64,000 nt of DNA from Myxococcales bacterium. Lineage in GTDB: Bacteria > Myxococcota_A > Polyangia > Polyangiales > Ga0077539. Shown here piece after piece: positions 25,495 through 38,320 of this stretch (its first letter is position 1; each line of letters starts with the position of its first letter). Location of the stretch: NCBI GenBank assembly GCA_016792845.1, contig JAEUKH010000003.1, positions 34,567 to 98,566 of the forward strand, given 5' to 3'. Below the pieces are notes generated by a model. It was not told the DNA's origin, did no database searches, and was given only the letters and a program-made list of their open reading frames with translations. The position numbers and the translations under genes are program-made.

Positions 25495-27291
25495 ATGCGC
25501 CACCCCGTGCGCGCCACCCTGACCCTCGAACATCGGCTCGGATCGCGGGCCTTCAAGGTGCCGCGTCGGGGTCGGGTGTTCGTTCAATTTTCGCCCGACG
25601 GCCGAGCGCTTTGGGCCCACAACGACACCCACCTCATGGGCTGGTCGATCGCCTCGGGAGAGAGCCTCGGGCATCACCGCCTCGCGCACGCGGGCCGCGG
25701 CGATTTCGCGATGACCGTGCGCGCCGACGGCGTCTACTCGGTCGGCCACGAGGGCGCGGGGGTCTGGCGCGAGGGCTTCGTCTGTCAGCACCCCGTGCCG
25801 CCCGCGCGTCGGGTGGGCCCTGCGCTCGCGGCCGAGGCCCCGGTGGCCGTGTGGGGCCGCGCGACGCTCTCGGTGGCCCGAGACGCCCTCGCGACACGTC
25901 GCGCGCCCCGCAGCGCCTCGCGTCACGCCCTCTCGGCCGACGGGCGCTGGTGCCTCGCCTTCGACGACGAAGACGCCACCCTCGCGCTCGCGTCGCTCAC
26001 CGACCGCCGCGGGTGGCGCCGCACCCTCGCGCACCAGGTCATCGACGCCCACATCGCGGCCAATCGCTTCGTGCTGGTTCACACCGCAGGGCCGAGCCTT
26101 GAGACCTTCGACCTCGTCACCGGCGCGCCCTGCGCGAGCCTCGCTGACTTCGGCCCCGACGACCACGCCGTGCTCGACCCCCGCGGCGACCATGTGCTCG
26201 TGCAACGGGGCGCGGCGCTGCGGCTCCTGCGCGGCCCGGAGCTCGCGCTGATCTGGCAAAAAGAGTTGCCGTTTCAAGACTTTACAGTCATGGCGCTCTC
26301 GCCCGATGCCAGCGCCTTCGCCCTCGACGAGGGCCACCAGGGCACCCTCGCGGTGCTTTCGACCGAGACCCTTCACACGCGCTGCGGGAGCGTCGGCCCA
26401 GGGGCTCCGATCGCGCGCCTCGCCCTCGACAGCGACGACACGGCCTTCGCGCTCGGGCAAGACTGCGAGCTTTGGCGGGTGAGCGCTCGCGAGGCCGCGT
26501 TCGAGCCCCTCGGCGCGCTGGCTGAGGTCGCCGCGATGGCGGTGTCGCCCGATCGACAGCGGCTCGCGTTGGGGCACGACTGGGGCCCCCTCCACCTGGT
26601 CGACCCGCAAGGCCTCGGCGCGCCCGCGGTGCTTCGTGCGGGGCCTGGGTTCTGGGCCCTCGCGTTCAGCCCCGACGGTGACGCCCTCGACGTCCTCGAA
26701 GAGACCCTCGACGGCCTCGCGTTCAGCGTCTGGAGCCGCGACGGCGCGCACCGCACGACCCGCAGCCTCGGGGTCGAGCCGCACCGCGCCCCCGACGGCG
26801 CCGTGGTGCCCGCCGCGGCCCCGGCGGCGGTGGCCCGTCACGCCGAGGGCGTCTGGATCGCCTACAACGACCGACTCGCCGACCTTAGCGCCGCAGGCGA
26901 GCGCGTGGTGTTTCGCGTCGCCGGCGGCGGGTTCTTGCGCAGCGCGGGCTTCGACCCGGACACGCGGCGCGGGTGGTGCCTCGAAGCGCGCTACGGCGAG
27001 CCCGCGACGGTCTTGACCGTGGTCGCGCTCGACACCGGCGAGGTGATCGCCTCTCAGCCATGCGACGCCCAAAGCGCGGTCGCGGGGCCCGGGCTACGAT
27101 GGGTCGCGTGCCTCGAAGGGGCCGCCCTCGTGCTGCGTTCGAGCGCGCACGCGACGCCCCTCGCGACCCTCCAGCTCGCGGCCGAAGACGACGCCCTCAC
27201 CGCCCTCGCGCCCTCGCCCTCAGGCCGCACCCTCGCCGTCGGAACCTCCCTCGGCGAGCTCCTCCTCGTGCGCGTCGCGCTCACCCCCTGA
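25495..27291 (+). CDS. WD40-like beta-propeller protein
   Basis: The ATG at 25495 starts MRHPVRATLTLEHRLGSRAF; an upstream in-frame TTG would add nine residues. The 598-aa soluble protein has no signal peptide and contains repeated propeller strands: VQFSPDGRALWAHND, HALSADGRWCLAFDD, MALSPDASAFALDEG, LAFSPDGDALDVLEE and LAPSPSGRTLAVGTS. These SPDGR-type motifs are typical of WD40-like or quinoprotein-like propellers. The likely role is protein binding in the cytoplasm. No partner gene is adjacent. Confidence 0.75.
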   Translation: MRHPVRATLTLEHRLGSRAFKVPRRGRVFVQFSPDGRALWAHNDTHLMGWSIASGESLGHHRLAHAGRGDFAMTVRADGVYSVGHEGAGVWREGFVCQHPVPPARRVGPALAAEAPVAVWGRATLSVARDALATRRAPRSASRHALSADGRWCLAFDDEDATLALASLTDRRGWRRTLAHQVIDAHIAANRFVLVHTAGPSLETFDLVTGAPCASLADFGPDDHAVLDPRGDHVLVQRGAALRLLRGPELALIWQKELPFQDFTVMALSPDASAFALDEGHQGTLAVLSTETLHTRCGSVGPGAPIARLALDSDDTAFALGQDCELWRVSAREAAFEPLGALAEVAAMAVSPDRQRLALGHDWGPLHLVDPQGLGAPAVLRAGPGFWALAFSPDGDALDVLEETLDGLAFSVWSRDGAHRTTRSLGVEPHRAPDGAVVPAAAPAAVARHAEGVWIAYNDRLADLSAAGERVVFRVAGGGFLRSAGFDPDTRRGWCLEARYGEPATVLTVVALDTGEVIASQPCDAQSAVAGPGLRWVACLEGAALVLRSSAHATPLATLQLAAEDDALTALAPSPSGRTLAVGTSLGELLLVRVALTP

Positions 27292-27426
27292 GGCCCGCTG
27301 AGACGACGCGGCACAGCCCCCTGTGCGGCCCGCGCCCACGACCCGCGAGGGCGCCGAAAATCCCTTCGATCGGAGCGATTCTGTGAAGTGCTCAGGGTGG
27401 CACCGCGGCTGCAAGGGGCGCCCGGC

Positions 27427-27933
27427 ATGATGAAACGTGCGGGTCGATTGGGCGTCTCGGCGCTGCTCGCGTTGGCGAGCGCCTGGGCCCTCGGGGGCTG
27501 CCTCTTCAACGACTGCGACCGCTGCGGCGAGCGCTGCACGGTGGGCATCGCGGGCCGCGCGTCAGAGAGCGCCGCGCCGCTGCCTTCGGCGCCACGGGTG
27601 ATCGTTTGGGTCGAGGCCGCGCAGCGCGCCGTGGTCGAGCTCCGAAGCACGGTGTCGATGGGCTGCGGCGCGACCAGCGAGATCAGCGCGTACTACGGCG
27701 TCGACCCCGCGTCGGGGCGGCTCGTGGCGCGCGCCGACGGGCCCGCCGCGGGCAGCAGGGTGCAGACGCCCTCGGCCGAAGGAGGCGCCACCGCGACCTA
27801 CGAGGGGCTCGCTGAGGGCCTCACCCTGCGCGTCACCTCGTCATGGGAGAGCGTCACCCTCGCCCTCTCTGGCGGCGCTTCGACGCACACCTTGGCGTGC
27901 GCGCTGCGCGACCGTCAGCCGGTCTGCGAGTGA
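27427..27933 (+). CDS. small lipoprotein of unknown function
   Basis: The start is at the first of two tandem ATGs (27427/27430), which gives a lipoprotein signal (MMKRAGRLGVSALLALASAWALGGC). Immediately after the lipidated Cys comes LFNDCDRCGERCTVG, a small Cys cluster. The rest is a beta-rich domain of about 120 residues ending in a disulphide-like CALRDRQPVCE. It is unrecognised. It lies alone between the propeller gene and rlmN. Confidence 0.65.
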   Translation: MMKRAGRLGVSALLALASAWALGGCLFNDCDRCGERCTVGIAGRASESAAPLPSAPRVIVWVEAAQRAVVELRSTVSMGCGATSEISAYYGVDPASGRLVARADGPAAGSRVQTPSAEGGATATYEGLAEGLTLRVTSSWESVTLALSGGASTHTLACALRDRQPVCE

Positions 27934-28033
27934 GCCGAGGGCGCCGCGAGGGCGCGGTGCGAAAGAATCGCGCATGCGCGGTGTGCGCGGGTGAGAATGT
28001 GGGGTAAGAGAGGCGCCGAAACCGAGATTTTCG

Positions 28034-31223
<3,190 letters not shown>

Positions 31224-31376
31224 GCGAAAAAATCGTACGCCGAGATTCTGGCCCGCGTTGTGCTGGGTGTAGAACGTCGCACATCGCATCACAGGGTGGT
31301 CGTCGTCTCGCACCGACGGCCCTCGGGTGATGGGTCAACACCCGCTTTGCATCGCGCTGGAGGCGCCGAAGCTCAC

Positions 31377-34256
31377 ATGCGTTCGATCCTTTCAATCATG
31401 ACGGTGGTGGCGCTCACGGCCCTCGGCTGTGGGCGCTCGCAGCTCTTGGGCGACGACGACCCCACCATGGCGGCCGATGTGCCTGTCGTCGGCGACGGCC
31501 CCGGTGACGACGTGCCGTCGGTGCGTGACGTTCCGGGCGATCAGCCCTTCGTGGTCGATCGCCCCGATGTGCCCGATGTCCGCGACGTCGGCGACGTGCC
31601 CGGGCCCAACTGCAACGGCGGCCCCGCCTGCGGTGCGGGCGCGGCGTGCTGCGCCTCGGGCTGCTCGAACGTCGCCGCCGACAACAACAACTGCGGCGCC
31701 TGCGGCAACGCCTGCGGGCCCTTCACGGTCTGCACCAACGGCCAGTGTCTGATGACCGGCCTCTGCGGCGGTCAACGCTGCGACAACGGGCAGGCGTGCT
31801 GTAGCGGTGAGTTCTGCGCCAATTTGACCAGCGATTTTAACAACTGCGGCGCCTGCGGTCGCACCTGCGCGCGCGGTCAACAGTGTCAGAACGCGCAGTG
31901 CGTCGCTGACACCCCGAGCTGCGGCGAAGGCCCGGCCTGCGGGGTCGGCACCACCTGCTGCGGCGCCCTCTGCGTCAACGTCTTCAGCGACACGGCGAAC
32001 TGCGGCGGGTGCGGCATCGTCTGCGTCGACGGCGCGACCTGCCAGGCCGGGGCGTGTGTGCCGCGGCGACCGTGCGAGTGCCCGATGGGCCTCAGCTGCT
32101 GCGGCCCCAACAACGCGTGCACCGACCTCTTGGGCGACGCCTCAAACTGCGGCGGATGCGGCATCGTCTGCGGCCTCGGGCAGCGCTGCGCGGCCGGGCA
32201 GTGCGTCGGCGGAAACACCTGCGGCGGCGGGCCTGCGTGCCCGATGGGGGCGGCCTGCTGCAACGGCGCGTGTGCCGACCCGCGCACCGACAACCTCAAC
32301 TGCGGCGGCTGCGGCATCGTCTGCGGGCGCGGGCGGAGCTGCGTCAACGGGGCCTGCACCGTCATGGGCGGATGCGCCGACGGATGCCCCCCCAACGCGC
32401 TCTGCTGCGGCAACCAATGCGTCGCCCTCGACGACCCCAATAACTGCGGCGCCTGCGGCAATGTGTGCCGCGTCGGACAATCCTGTCAGAGCGGCACCTG
32501 TGTCACCATGACGGGCTGCGGTGTGGGCCCCGCGTGCACGGGGGGTACGGTCTGTTGCAACAACACGGCGTGCAGCGACCTTCGCTCCGATCGGGTCAAC
32601 TGCGGCGCCTGCGGTCGCGCCTGCGCGATGAACCAAGTCTGCCAGAACGCCCGCTGCGTGACGCCGCCGATGTGCGGTGGCGGCCCTGCCTGCGACGCGG
32701 GCCAGGCCTGCTGCGGCGACCGGTGCCTGCCCGTGACGACTGACCCGACCAACTGCGGGGCCTGCGGCAACCAGTGCGTCGCGCCGCCCAACACCCAGCC
32801 CACCTGCGCGGCCGGGCGCTGCGGGGTCGGGGCCTGCAACGCGGGCTTCGGCGACTGCAACAACAGCGCGATCGACGGCTGCGAGGTCAGCCTCGCCAAT
32901 GACCCCGCCAACTGCGGGCGCTGCGGCAACCGATGCGGCCCCGGCGTGGCGTGCAACAACGGGTCGTGCGCGATGGGCCCCAGCACCGGCGCCGAGGGCG
33001 CCTTCAACCCCGTGGTCAACCCCACCTTCCTCAGGCCCGGGGTGCACAATTTTACGACGGTGAACATCCCCGCCAACGTGACGGTGTTCCTCGCCGGCGG
33101 CGGCGCCGAGTCGGGCACCCTCGACCTCCGCGCCTCGGGCGACGTGGTCATCGAAGGCGTGCTCGACGTGTCGGGCGGCCCCGGCGGCGAGGCCATCGTC
33201 ACGTCGCGCAACACCCGAACGGGGCGACCCGGCGCGGGCGGCTTTACGGGCGATCCGCGCACGGCCACGCCCGGCCCGGCCTGCGAGTGGGTGGGCGGCG
33301 TCTCGGGCGGCAACGGCCGCGGCTTCGCAGGCAGCACCGGGAGCTGCCGCGTCGGCAACAGCGGCGCGTGCATCACCGACAACCCCACCCAGCTCATCTT
33401 CGCCTCGGCCCCGGCTCAGTTCGGCGGCGGCGGCGGGGTGTTCACGGGGTATCGGGCCTACGGCGCGGGCGGCGGCGGATACGCGGGCGGGGCCCCGGGC
33501 GCCTTGGGGGCTCCGTACCAGGGCGAGCAAGACTGCGCGGGCGCTTCGGGCGGCGGCGGCGCGGCGGCGGGCCGCGGCGGCAACGCGGGCATGGGCCGAG
33601 ACGCTTACAACGGCGCCAACGGAGCCTCGGGTCAGACCCAATGCCCGGGCATCCAGCTCGGCGGCGGCGTCCAGGTGCCTCCGGCCTTTGTGGGCGGCGG
33701 CGGCGGCGGCAGCATCGGGGCCGCGGCGGCGAACGACCTCGCGGTGACGGCGACCTTCCAGCCGGGCTCGGGCGGCGGCGGCGGCAGCGCAGACTACCTC
33801 AACCGCCCTGCCTTCGGCGGCACCTCGGGCGGCGGCGGCGGCGGCGGCGCGGTGCGCGTCTGGTCGGCCACCTCGATCGTGGTCAACGGCCGCGTGCTGG
33901 CCAACGGCGGCCCCGGCGGCGACGCCAACATCGGCACGGGCCGCAACGCCGGCTGCGACCCCCAACCCGGCGCGGCCGGCGGCGGCGGCTCTGGGGGCCT
34001 CGTGTGGCTCCAGGCCCCTTCGCTCACCACGGGCGTGCGGGCGCGCATCTCGGCCGCGGGCGGCGCGGGCGGCGCGGGCTCGCTCTATGCCACCGGCGGC
34101 GCGGGCGGCGCGGGCGGCCTCGGGCGTATTCGCATCTCTGCGAACCCGGCGAGCTGCACCCTCGGGGGCACCTTCCTCCCGAGCCTGGCGGGGGGCTGCA
34201 CGCCCACCGCGCAGCCGGTCGTGGGCCGGGCCTTTGTGGCCACGTACCCGAACTGA
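31377..34256 (+). CDS. Cys-rich (Stig1-like) and Gly-rich lipoprotein
   Basis: The ATG at 31377 follows GGAGG and opens a lipoprotein signal (MRSILSIMTVVALTALGC, Cys18). An Asp/Val/Pro linker (DVPSVRDVPGDQPF) leads to about ten Stig1-like repeats (residues about 75-530) built on CGGGPACxxGxxCCNG and NCGGCGIVC. A beta-rich stretch (about 545-600) precedes a very Gly-rich region (about 600-940) of GGGGG tracts broken by short hydrophobic segments. It has the same plan as the lipoprotein at 1888-4908 but diverged repeats. It is probably a cell-surface or matrix protein; the function is unknown. Confidence 0.8.
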   Translation: MRSILSIMTVVALTALGCGRSQLLGDDDPTMAADVPVVGDGPGDDVPSVRDVPGDQPFVVDRPDVPDVRDVGDVPGPNCNGGPACGAGAACCASGCSNVAADNNNCGACGNACGPFTVCTNGQCLMTGLCGGQRCDNGQACCSGEFCANLTSDFNNCGACGRTCARGQQCQNAQCVADTPSCGEGPACGVGTTCCGALCVNVFSDTANCGGCGIVCVDGATCQAGACVPRRPCECPMGLSCCGPNNACTDLLGDASNCGGCGIVCGLGQRCAAGQCVGGNTCGGGPACPMGAACCNGACADPRTDNLNCGGCGIVCGRGRSCVNGACTVMGGCADGCPPNALCCGNQCVALDDPNNCGACGNVCRVGQSCQSGTCVTMTGCGVGPACTGGTVCCNNTACSDLRSDRVNCGACGRACAMNQVCQNARCVTPPMCGGGPACDAGQACCGDRCLPVTTDPTNCGACGNQCVAPPNTQPTCAAGRCGVGACNAGFGDCNNSAIDGCEVSLANDPANCGRCGNRCGPGVACNNGSCAMGPSTGAEGAFNPVVNPTFLRPGVHNFTTVNIPANVTVFLAGGGAESGTLDLRASGDVVIEGVLDVSGGPGGEAIVTSRNTRTGRPGAGGFTGDPRTATPGPACEWVGGVSGGNGRGFAGSTGSCRVGNSGACITDNPTQLIFASAPAQFGGGGGVFTGYRAYGAGGGGYAGGAPGALGAPYQGEQDCAGASGGGGAAAGRGGNAGMGRDAYNGANGASGQTQCPGIQLGGGVQVPPAFVGGGGGGSIGAAAANDLAVTATFQPGSGGGGGSADYLNRPAFGGTSGGGGGGGAVRVWSATSIVVNGRVLANGGPGGDANIGTGRNAGCDPQPGAAGGGGSGGLVWLQAPSLTTGVRARISAAGGAGGAGSLYATGGAGGAGGLGRIRISANPASCTLGGTFLPSLAGGCTPTAQPVVGRAFVATYPN

Positions 34257-34338
34257 TCGCACCCCGCCAGAGCCCCCGCACGCGGGCCTAAGTATTCAAA
34301 ACCAAACAACAATGTAGGCTTCGAGGGCGCCCCGCGGT

Positions 34339-34366
34339 GCCCCCCCTCGGCGTCGCGTCGGGGGGC
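34339..34366. terminator. GC-rich hairpin upstream of the LysM gene
   Basis: G-plus-C-run (34339-34345) pairs with G-run-plus-C (34360-34366) in a perfect 7-bp stem with a 14-nt loop, in the gap between the Gly-rich lipoprotein and the LysM gene. It could terminate the upstream transcript; there is no U-tract. Confidence 0.3.
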
Positions 34367-34430
34367 GAAAGTGTGCGCCCGGCTGCGGGCCGCCTTGTCA
34401 CCCTCGGGTCGAAACGCTAAGGCCGCGGCT

Positions 34431-35276
34431 GTGAAGCGAATCGGGCCAGGGTCTTGGGCGATGGTGATGGCGCTGTGGCTCGCGGCGGGGGCCGCGTCGG
34501 CGCAGACCGGGCGTCGTCGGCCTGCGCGCGAGGCTCCCGTCCGTGCGGCCGATCGGTACTACCAGGTGCGCCCCGGAGACACCCTGCGTCGGGTGGCGGG
34601 GGTGCTTCAGGTGCCGCCGCGCGACCTCGCGGGGGTCAACGGCCTTCGGTCACCCTTCGCGTTGCGGGTGGGGCAGCGGTTGCGGTTGCCGCCCGAGGTG
34701 CCAGAAGAGGTGCTGCGCACCCTGCCTTCGCGCACACAGTCGGCGGCGGCCGACGACGGGGGCGAAGCGCGGCGCCATCGCAGCGGCGTGGTGACCCTCG
34801 TGCGGGTGCGCGACCAGACCGAGACGACCATTAACTTTACGGCCAACGCGCCGAACCTTCGGGTGCGCGTCGAACAGATGCTGCGGGCGCGCAACGGCAC
34901 GCCGCACATCGCGCATCCGAGGCTCGTTCGGCAGCTGCCGTTGATCTCAGATCGGTTCGGAGGGCGCAGGGTGATGATCGTGTCGGGGTACCGGCCCCAC
35001 CGTCGGGCGCTCGGGCCCTTGCCGAACCGGCACGCCCAGGGTTACGCGGTCGACCTGCGGGTCGAAGGGGTGCCGAGCAGCGAGGTGTTCGCCTTCTGTC
35101 GAACGCTGGCCAACGTGGGCTGCGGGTACAACCCCAGGGCAGACTACGTCCACATCGACGTGCGCCCCGAGAGCGAACAGTGGACGTACCGGGCCCGCAC
35201 AGGCACCCAGGGTGACCCGAATGTTCCGCCCGAAGACGACGGCGCTGAGGTGCTGGCCGACGCCGAGCCCTTGTGA
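34431..35276 (+). CDS. LysM-domain M15-like murein peptidase
   Basis: The GTG at 34431 gives a signal peptide (MKRIGPGSWAMVMALWLAAGAASAQ, cleavage after ASA). A LysM domain (YYQVRPGDTLRRVAGVLQVP ending GQRLRLP) binds peptidoglycan. A C-terminal DUF882/M15-type domain has the zinc-ligand pattern RHAQGYAVDL (His, Asp) and YVHIDVRP (His). Related enzymes (YcbK/MepK and DD-carboxypeptidases) cleave murein cross-links in the periplasm. The spacing from LysM to the catalytic domain is about 70 residues. The next gene, a lipoprotein, starts some 50 bp downstream. Confidence 0.82.
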   Translation: MKRIGPGSWAMVMALWLAAGAASAQTGRRRPAREAPVRAADRYYQVRPGDTLRRVAGVLQVPPRDLAGVNGLRSPFALRVGQRLRLPPEVPEEVLRTLPSRTQSAAADDGGEARRHRSGVVTLVRVRDQTETTINFTANAPNLRVRVEQMLRARNGTPHIAHPRLVRQLPLISDRFGGRRVMIVSGYRPHRRALGPLPNRHAQGYAVDLRVEGVPSSEVFAFCRTLANVGCGYNPRADYVHIDVRPESEQWTYRARTGTQGDPNVPPEDDGAEVLADAEPL

Positions 35277-35327
35277 TTCGTGTCGAACACTCCCGAAGCC
35301 GCGACCGGATGCGCTACAACCCCGAGG

Positions 35328-36164
35328 GTGAGCGCGCGCGTGGGCTTGTGGGTCTGTCTCGTCGCGGTGGCCGCGTGTGCCACCGCCGAGGTGCCCCAGT
35401 TGCCCGAGCTCGGCGAGTACGACGCGAACCTCCCGCCTGACCCCGTCGACACTGGCTTTGACGCGGGCGACGACCTCGGCGACGACCTCGGCGACGACCT
35501 CGGCGACGCCGATGACACGGGTGACGACGCCCCGGTGGTCGCCCCCGACGTGCCCGAGCCGCCCGACGACGCGGGCCAGGCGGTCGACGTTCCGATGGCC
35601 GTCGACATGGGCTGCGCGGTCAACCCGAACCGTAGCTGTACGCCCGGGCAGTCGCGCGCCTGCGGGGCCCAGTGCGGCGCGCAGCGGTGCGAGGCGAACT
35701 GCGAGTGGGGCACCTGCCAGTCGAGCGGCGTCTGCACGCCCAACGCGACCCGGGCCTGCGGCGCGATGTGCGGCACCCAGCGCTGCGAGGCGAGCTGCCA
35801 ATGGGGCGCCTGCGCGTCGAGCGGCGCGTGCACGCCGGGGCAGACCCGAGGGTGCGGCAATTGTGGCACTCAAAGCTGCGGTTCGACATGCCAGTGGGGC
35901 ACTTGCAACAGTCAAGGCGAGTGCGCTCCGGGGCAGACCCGCGCGGGCAGCTGTGATCGATGCTCGCAGCAGGTGTGCGGCAGCAGCTGCACCTGGGGCG
36001 GGTGCGGGCTGCGTCCGGGCAACGGCTGTGAGTATCGCAGCGGCACGAACAATCGAAGCTGCGGCGCGTGCCGTTGCGGGCGTCAATGGTGCCTTGAGAG
36101 CTGCCAGTGGAGCACCTCGTGTACGTCGTGCTGTTCGGGTTGCGGCGGCTGTCTCGCGCCTTGA
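35328..36164 (+). CDS. Cys-rich lipoprotein with CTPGQTR repeats
   Basis: The GTG at 35328 gives MSARVGLWVCLVAVAAC, a lipoprotein signal with Cys17; an upstream in-frame GTG (35280) directly follows the previous stop. An Asp-rich linker includes GDDLGDDLGDDLGD. Four to five repeats of the type CTPGQTRxCGxCGTQxC, each with a CQWGxC tail, fill residues about 110-230, and the C-terminus is CTSCCSGCGGCLAP. This repeat class differs from the Stig1-like one. CxPGxTRxCG repeats are seen in other myxobacterial lipoproteins from memory. The function is unknown. Confidence 0.73.
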   Translation: MSARVGLWVCLVAVAACATAEVPQLPELGEYDANLPPDPVDTGFDAGDDLGDDLGDDLGDADDTGDDAPVVAPDVPEPPDDAGQAVDVPMAVDMGCAVNPNRSCTPGQSRACGAQCGAQRCEANCEWGTCQSSGVCTPNATRACGAMCGTQRCEASCQWGACASSGACTPGQTRGCGNCGTQSCGSTCQWGTCNSQGECAPGQTRAGSCDRCSQQVCGSSCTWGGCGLRPGNGCEYRSGTNNRSCGACRCGRQWCLESCQWSTSCTSCCSGCGGCLAP

Positions 36165-36185
36165 GCGGTGCCGGCGGGCGATGCG

Positions 36186-36818
36186 CTACTCGGCGGTGAG
36201 CCCCGCGGCGTACGCATAGTGGATGATCTCAGCGTTGTTCTTCAGCTCGAGCTTCTCGCGAATGTGCGCGAGGTGGTTGCTCACGGTGCTGGCCGAGACA
36301 TCGAGCTCGACCGCGATGTCGCCCGCCATGCGACCCTGAACCCACAACATGAAGACCTGGTGCTCGCGCGCGCTCAGCCGCTCGTGCGGGAGCGCCGGGA
36401 TCGCGCCCCGGCCCGCGATGAGGGCGTCGTCGAGCTCGTCGCGGCCTTCGCCCACCGCGAGGATCGTCTGCAACACCTCTTCGGCCGAGCGCGTCTTGGC
36501 GAGGTAGGCGCGCGCCCCCGCACGCACCATGCGCGCCGCGAAATGCTCTTCAGGATACATCGAGAGGATCACCACCTTCACCGTCGGGTGCGACACCCGG
36601 AGCCGCGCCAACACCTCGCTGCCAGACACCCGAGGGAGCGAGAGGTCGAGCACCAGCACCTCTCCGAGCGCAGCCGGCGAGGCCTGGAGCACCGCGCGCC
36701 CGTGGTTGAACTCGCCCACCACCGCGATGTGACCGCTCTCTTCAAGGAGCTCGCGAAGTCCGCGGCGAAAGATCGCGTGATCGTCGGCGAGGCTGATACG
36801 GAGAAGCGGCTGTGTCAT
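36186..36818 (-). CDS. NarL/FixJ-type response regulator
   Basis: The 210-aa protein has an N-terminal receiver domain with the acidic pocket ADDH (Asp12/Asp13), phospho-acceptor Asp58 in VLVLDLSLP, and Lys108 in YLAKT. A C-terminal LuxR-type helix-turn-helix follows (LSAREHQVFMLWVQGRMAGD, then SASTVSNHLAHIREKL). It is a transcription factor activated by phosphorylation. Its start overlaps the histidine kinase stop by 4 bp (ATGA), so the two form a cognate pair. The target genes are unknown. Confidence 0.92.
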   Translation of the reverse strand: MTQPLLRISLADDHAIFRRGLRELLEESGHIAVVGEFNHGRAVLQASPAALGEVLVLDLSLPRVSGSEVLARLRVSHPTVKVVILSMYPEEHFAARMVRAGARAYLAKTRSAEEVLQTILAVGEGRDELDDALIAGRGAIPALPHERLSAREHQVFMLWVQGRMAGDIAVELDVSASTVSNHLAHIREKLELKNNAEIIHYAYAAGLTAE

Positions 36819-38152
36819 CGCGGCTCCGTCGGCGTCATCCTCGGGAGGACGACGGTCAGCGCAGTGCCCCGCCCGGGGGCGCTCTGAAGCTGAAACTGCC
36901 CACCCAAGGCGCGGACGCGTTCGCGCATGCCGACGAGGCCGAGGCCCGCGTGGGCGCGAAGCCCGTCGGGGTCGAAGCCCTGCCCGTTGTCTTCGAGGCT
37001 CAACTTCAAGCTGTCAACGCCGAGCGTGAGGGTCACCGTCAGCGCCGTCGCTTCAGCGTGGCGAAGCGTGTTGGTGAGGGCCTCTTGCACAACCCTGAAG
37101 GCCGTCGCGGCGAGCTCCGCGTCGAGCTCGGGCAAGGGCGAAGGGCACACAAACCGCGTCTTGAGACCGTCGGCGGTGTCGATGCGCCCGAGGAGCCACT
37201 CGATGGCGGGGCCGAGGCCCATCTCCATGAGGAGCCGCGGCCGCAGCTCGCGCACGAGGCCGCGGGTGGTGTCGGCGGCCCGAAGCACGAGCGAGGCGAG
37301 GTTTGCGAGGCTCGGCGCGAGGGCGGCGGGGTCGCGCTCCCATCGCTTCTGGGTGAGCGAAACGGCGTACCGGAGGGCGGTCAGCTCCTGGCCGAGCTCA
37401 TCATGGAGCTCGCGTGCGATGTGGGCCCGGTCGGCCTCGCGGGCGCGATCGAGGTGCGACGAGAGGGCGGCGAGTGATTCGGTCTGTCGCGACACTTCGG
37501 CCTCAAGGGTGGAGTTGAATCGCGCGAGGGCCTCGGTGGCTCGAAAGCTCTCGACGGTCTGTCGAAACGCCATCTGACCGAGCACCGTCGCGGTGAGGAC
37601 GGTCCAGAGGTAGTAGCTTACGCCCACGGCGAAGAAGGGTTCGCCGAGGTACGCGGGGTTGCAGAGCGTGTAGCCGGCGATCACGCAGGCGGCCCCGACG
37701 AGGTTGAGCCCGAGCCTCGGCCCGACCTTCACCGGCGCGGGGATGCTGAAGAAGCTTGTGACATAGACGAAGTGAAACCAAGGTGTCGCGGGGCCGCCGA
37801 GCTGGCCGACGAACCAGCCGATGAGCGCGGCGTTGGCCCACATCAAGGGCACCGCGAGGTGAAGCGGGCGCTCGCGAAAGGCTCGAAGGCTCGAAACGCC
37901 GAGCGCGATGGAGCCCTGAAAGAGCGCGGTGCCGAGGCGAAGCACGGCGTAGGCCCGGCGCGTCGGGGCGTGGGCGCCGAAGAGCCACGGGTCGAAGGCC
38001 CACCATGACAGCACGAGCACGGCGTTGGCGCTCCCGACGAGCTGAAGGCTGCGAACGAGGCCAGGGGTTACAAATCGCGCGAAGGCAGGCTGCTCATCGC
38101 GGGTGGGCCCGACGAGGAGGTACGCCACGGCGCGGTGCATGCGCGGGCTCAC
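36815..38152 (-). CDS. membrane sensor histidine kinase (HisKA_3/NarX-like)
   Basis: The GTG at 38152 is suggested because GGAGG lies four to five bases upstream; ATGs at 38215 and 38140 are alternatives. The N-terminal half has about six hydrophobic segments (for example SANAVLVLSWWAF and LGQMAF) without a large periplasmic loop. A short coiled coil leads to the HisKA_3 phospho-acceptor ARELHDELGQELTALR and a HATPase_c domain with DNGQGFD and GLGLVGMRERV. The domain order matches NarX/DegS-type kinases paired with NarL-type regulators. It overlaps its regulator by 4 bp. The stimulus is unknown. Confidence 0.9.
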   Translation of the reverse strand: MSPRMHRAVAYLLVGPTRDEQPAFARFVTPGLVRSLQLVGSANAVLVLSWWAFDPWLFGAHAPTRRAYAVLRLGTALFQGSIALGVSSLRAFRERPLHLAVPLMWANAALIGWFVGQLGGPATPWFHFVYVTSFFSIPAPVKVGPRLGLNLVGAACVIAGYTLCNPAYLGEPFFAVGVSYYLWTVLTATVLGQMAFRQTVESFRATEALARFNSTLEAEVSRQTESLAALSSHLDRAREADRAHIARELHDELGQELTALRYAVSLTQKRWERDPAALAPSLANLASLVLRAADTTRGLVRELRPRLLMEMGLGPAIEWLLGRIDTADGLKTRFVCPSPLPELDAELAATAFRVVQEALTNTLRHAEATALTVTLTLGVDSLKLSLEDNGQGFDPDGLRAHAGLGLVGMRERVRALGGQFQLQSAPGRGTALTVVLPRMTPTEPR

Positions 38153-38320
38153 GGCGCCTCCAGGAGCACCCGAGACCTGTATCACAGCCGGGCTGCTCGG
38201 ATCGTGACGAAGCATCGCCGCTGCCGCCGTTTCGCGCGTCTCAGCGGGCGGTCTCGCGGGGCTCGCGGGTCTCGCTTTGGGGTCGAGGGGCCCAGAGCCT
38301 TGTGTCGGTCGCCGGAGGAC

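Noticed and set aside
31620..32990. Tryptophan synthase alpha chain label sometimes given to such Cys-rich proteins
   Set aside because: There is no TIM-barrel sequence, only Stig1-like Cys repeats after a lipoprotein signal; the label is a known misannotation.
32142..34262. A 706-codon minus-strand frame opposite the Gly-rich lipoprotein
   Set aside because: An Ala/Arg-rich antisense shadow of the GGC repeats.
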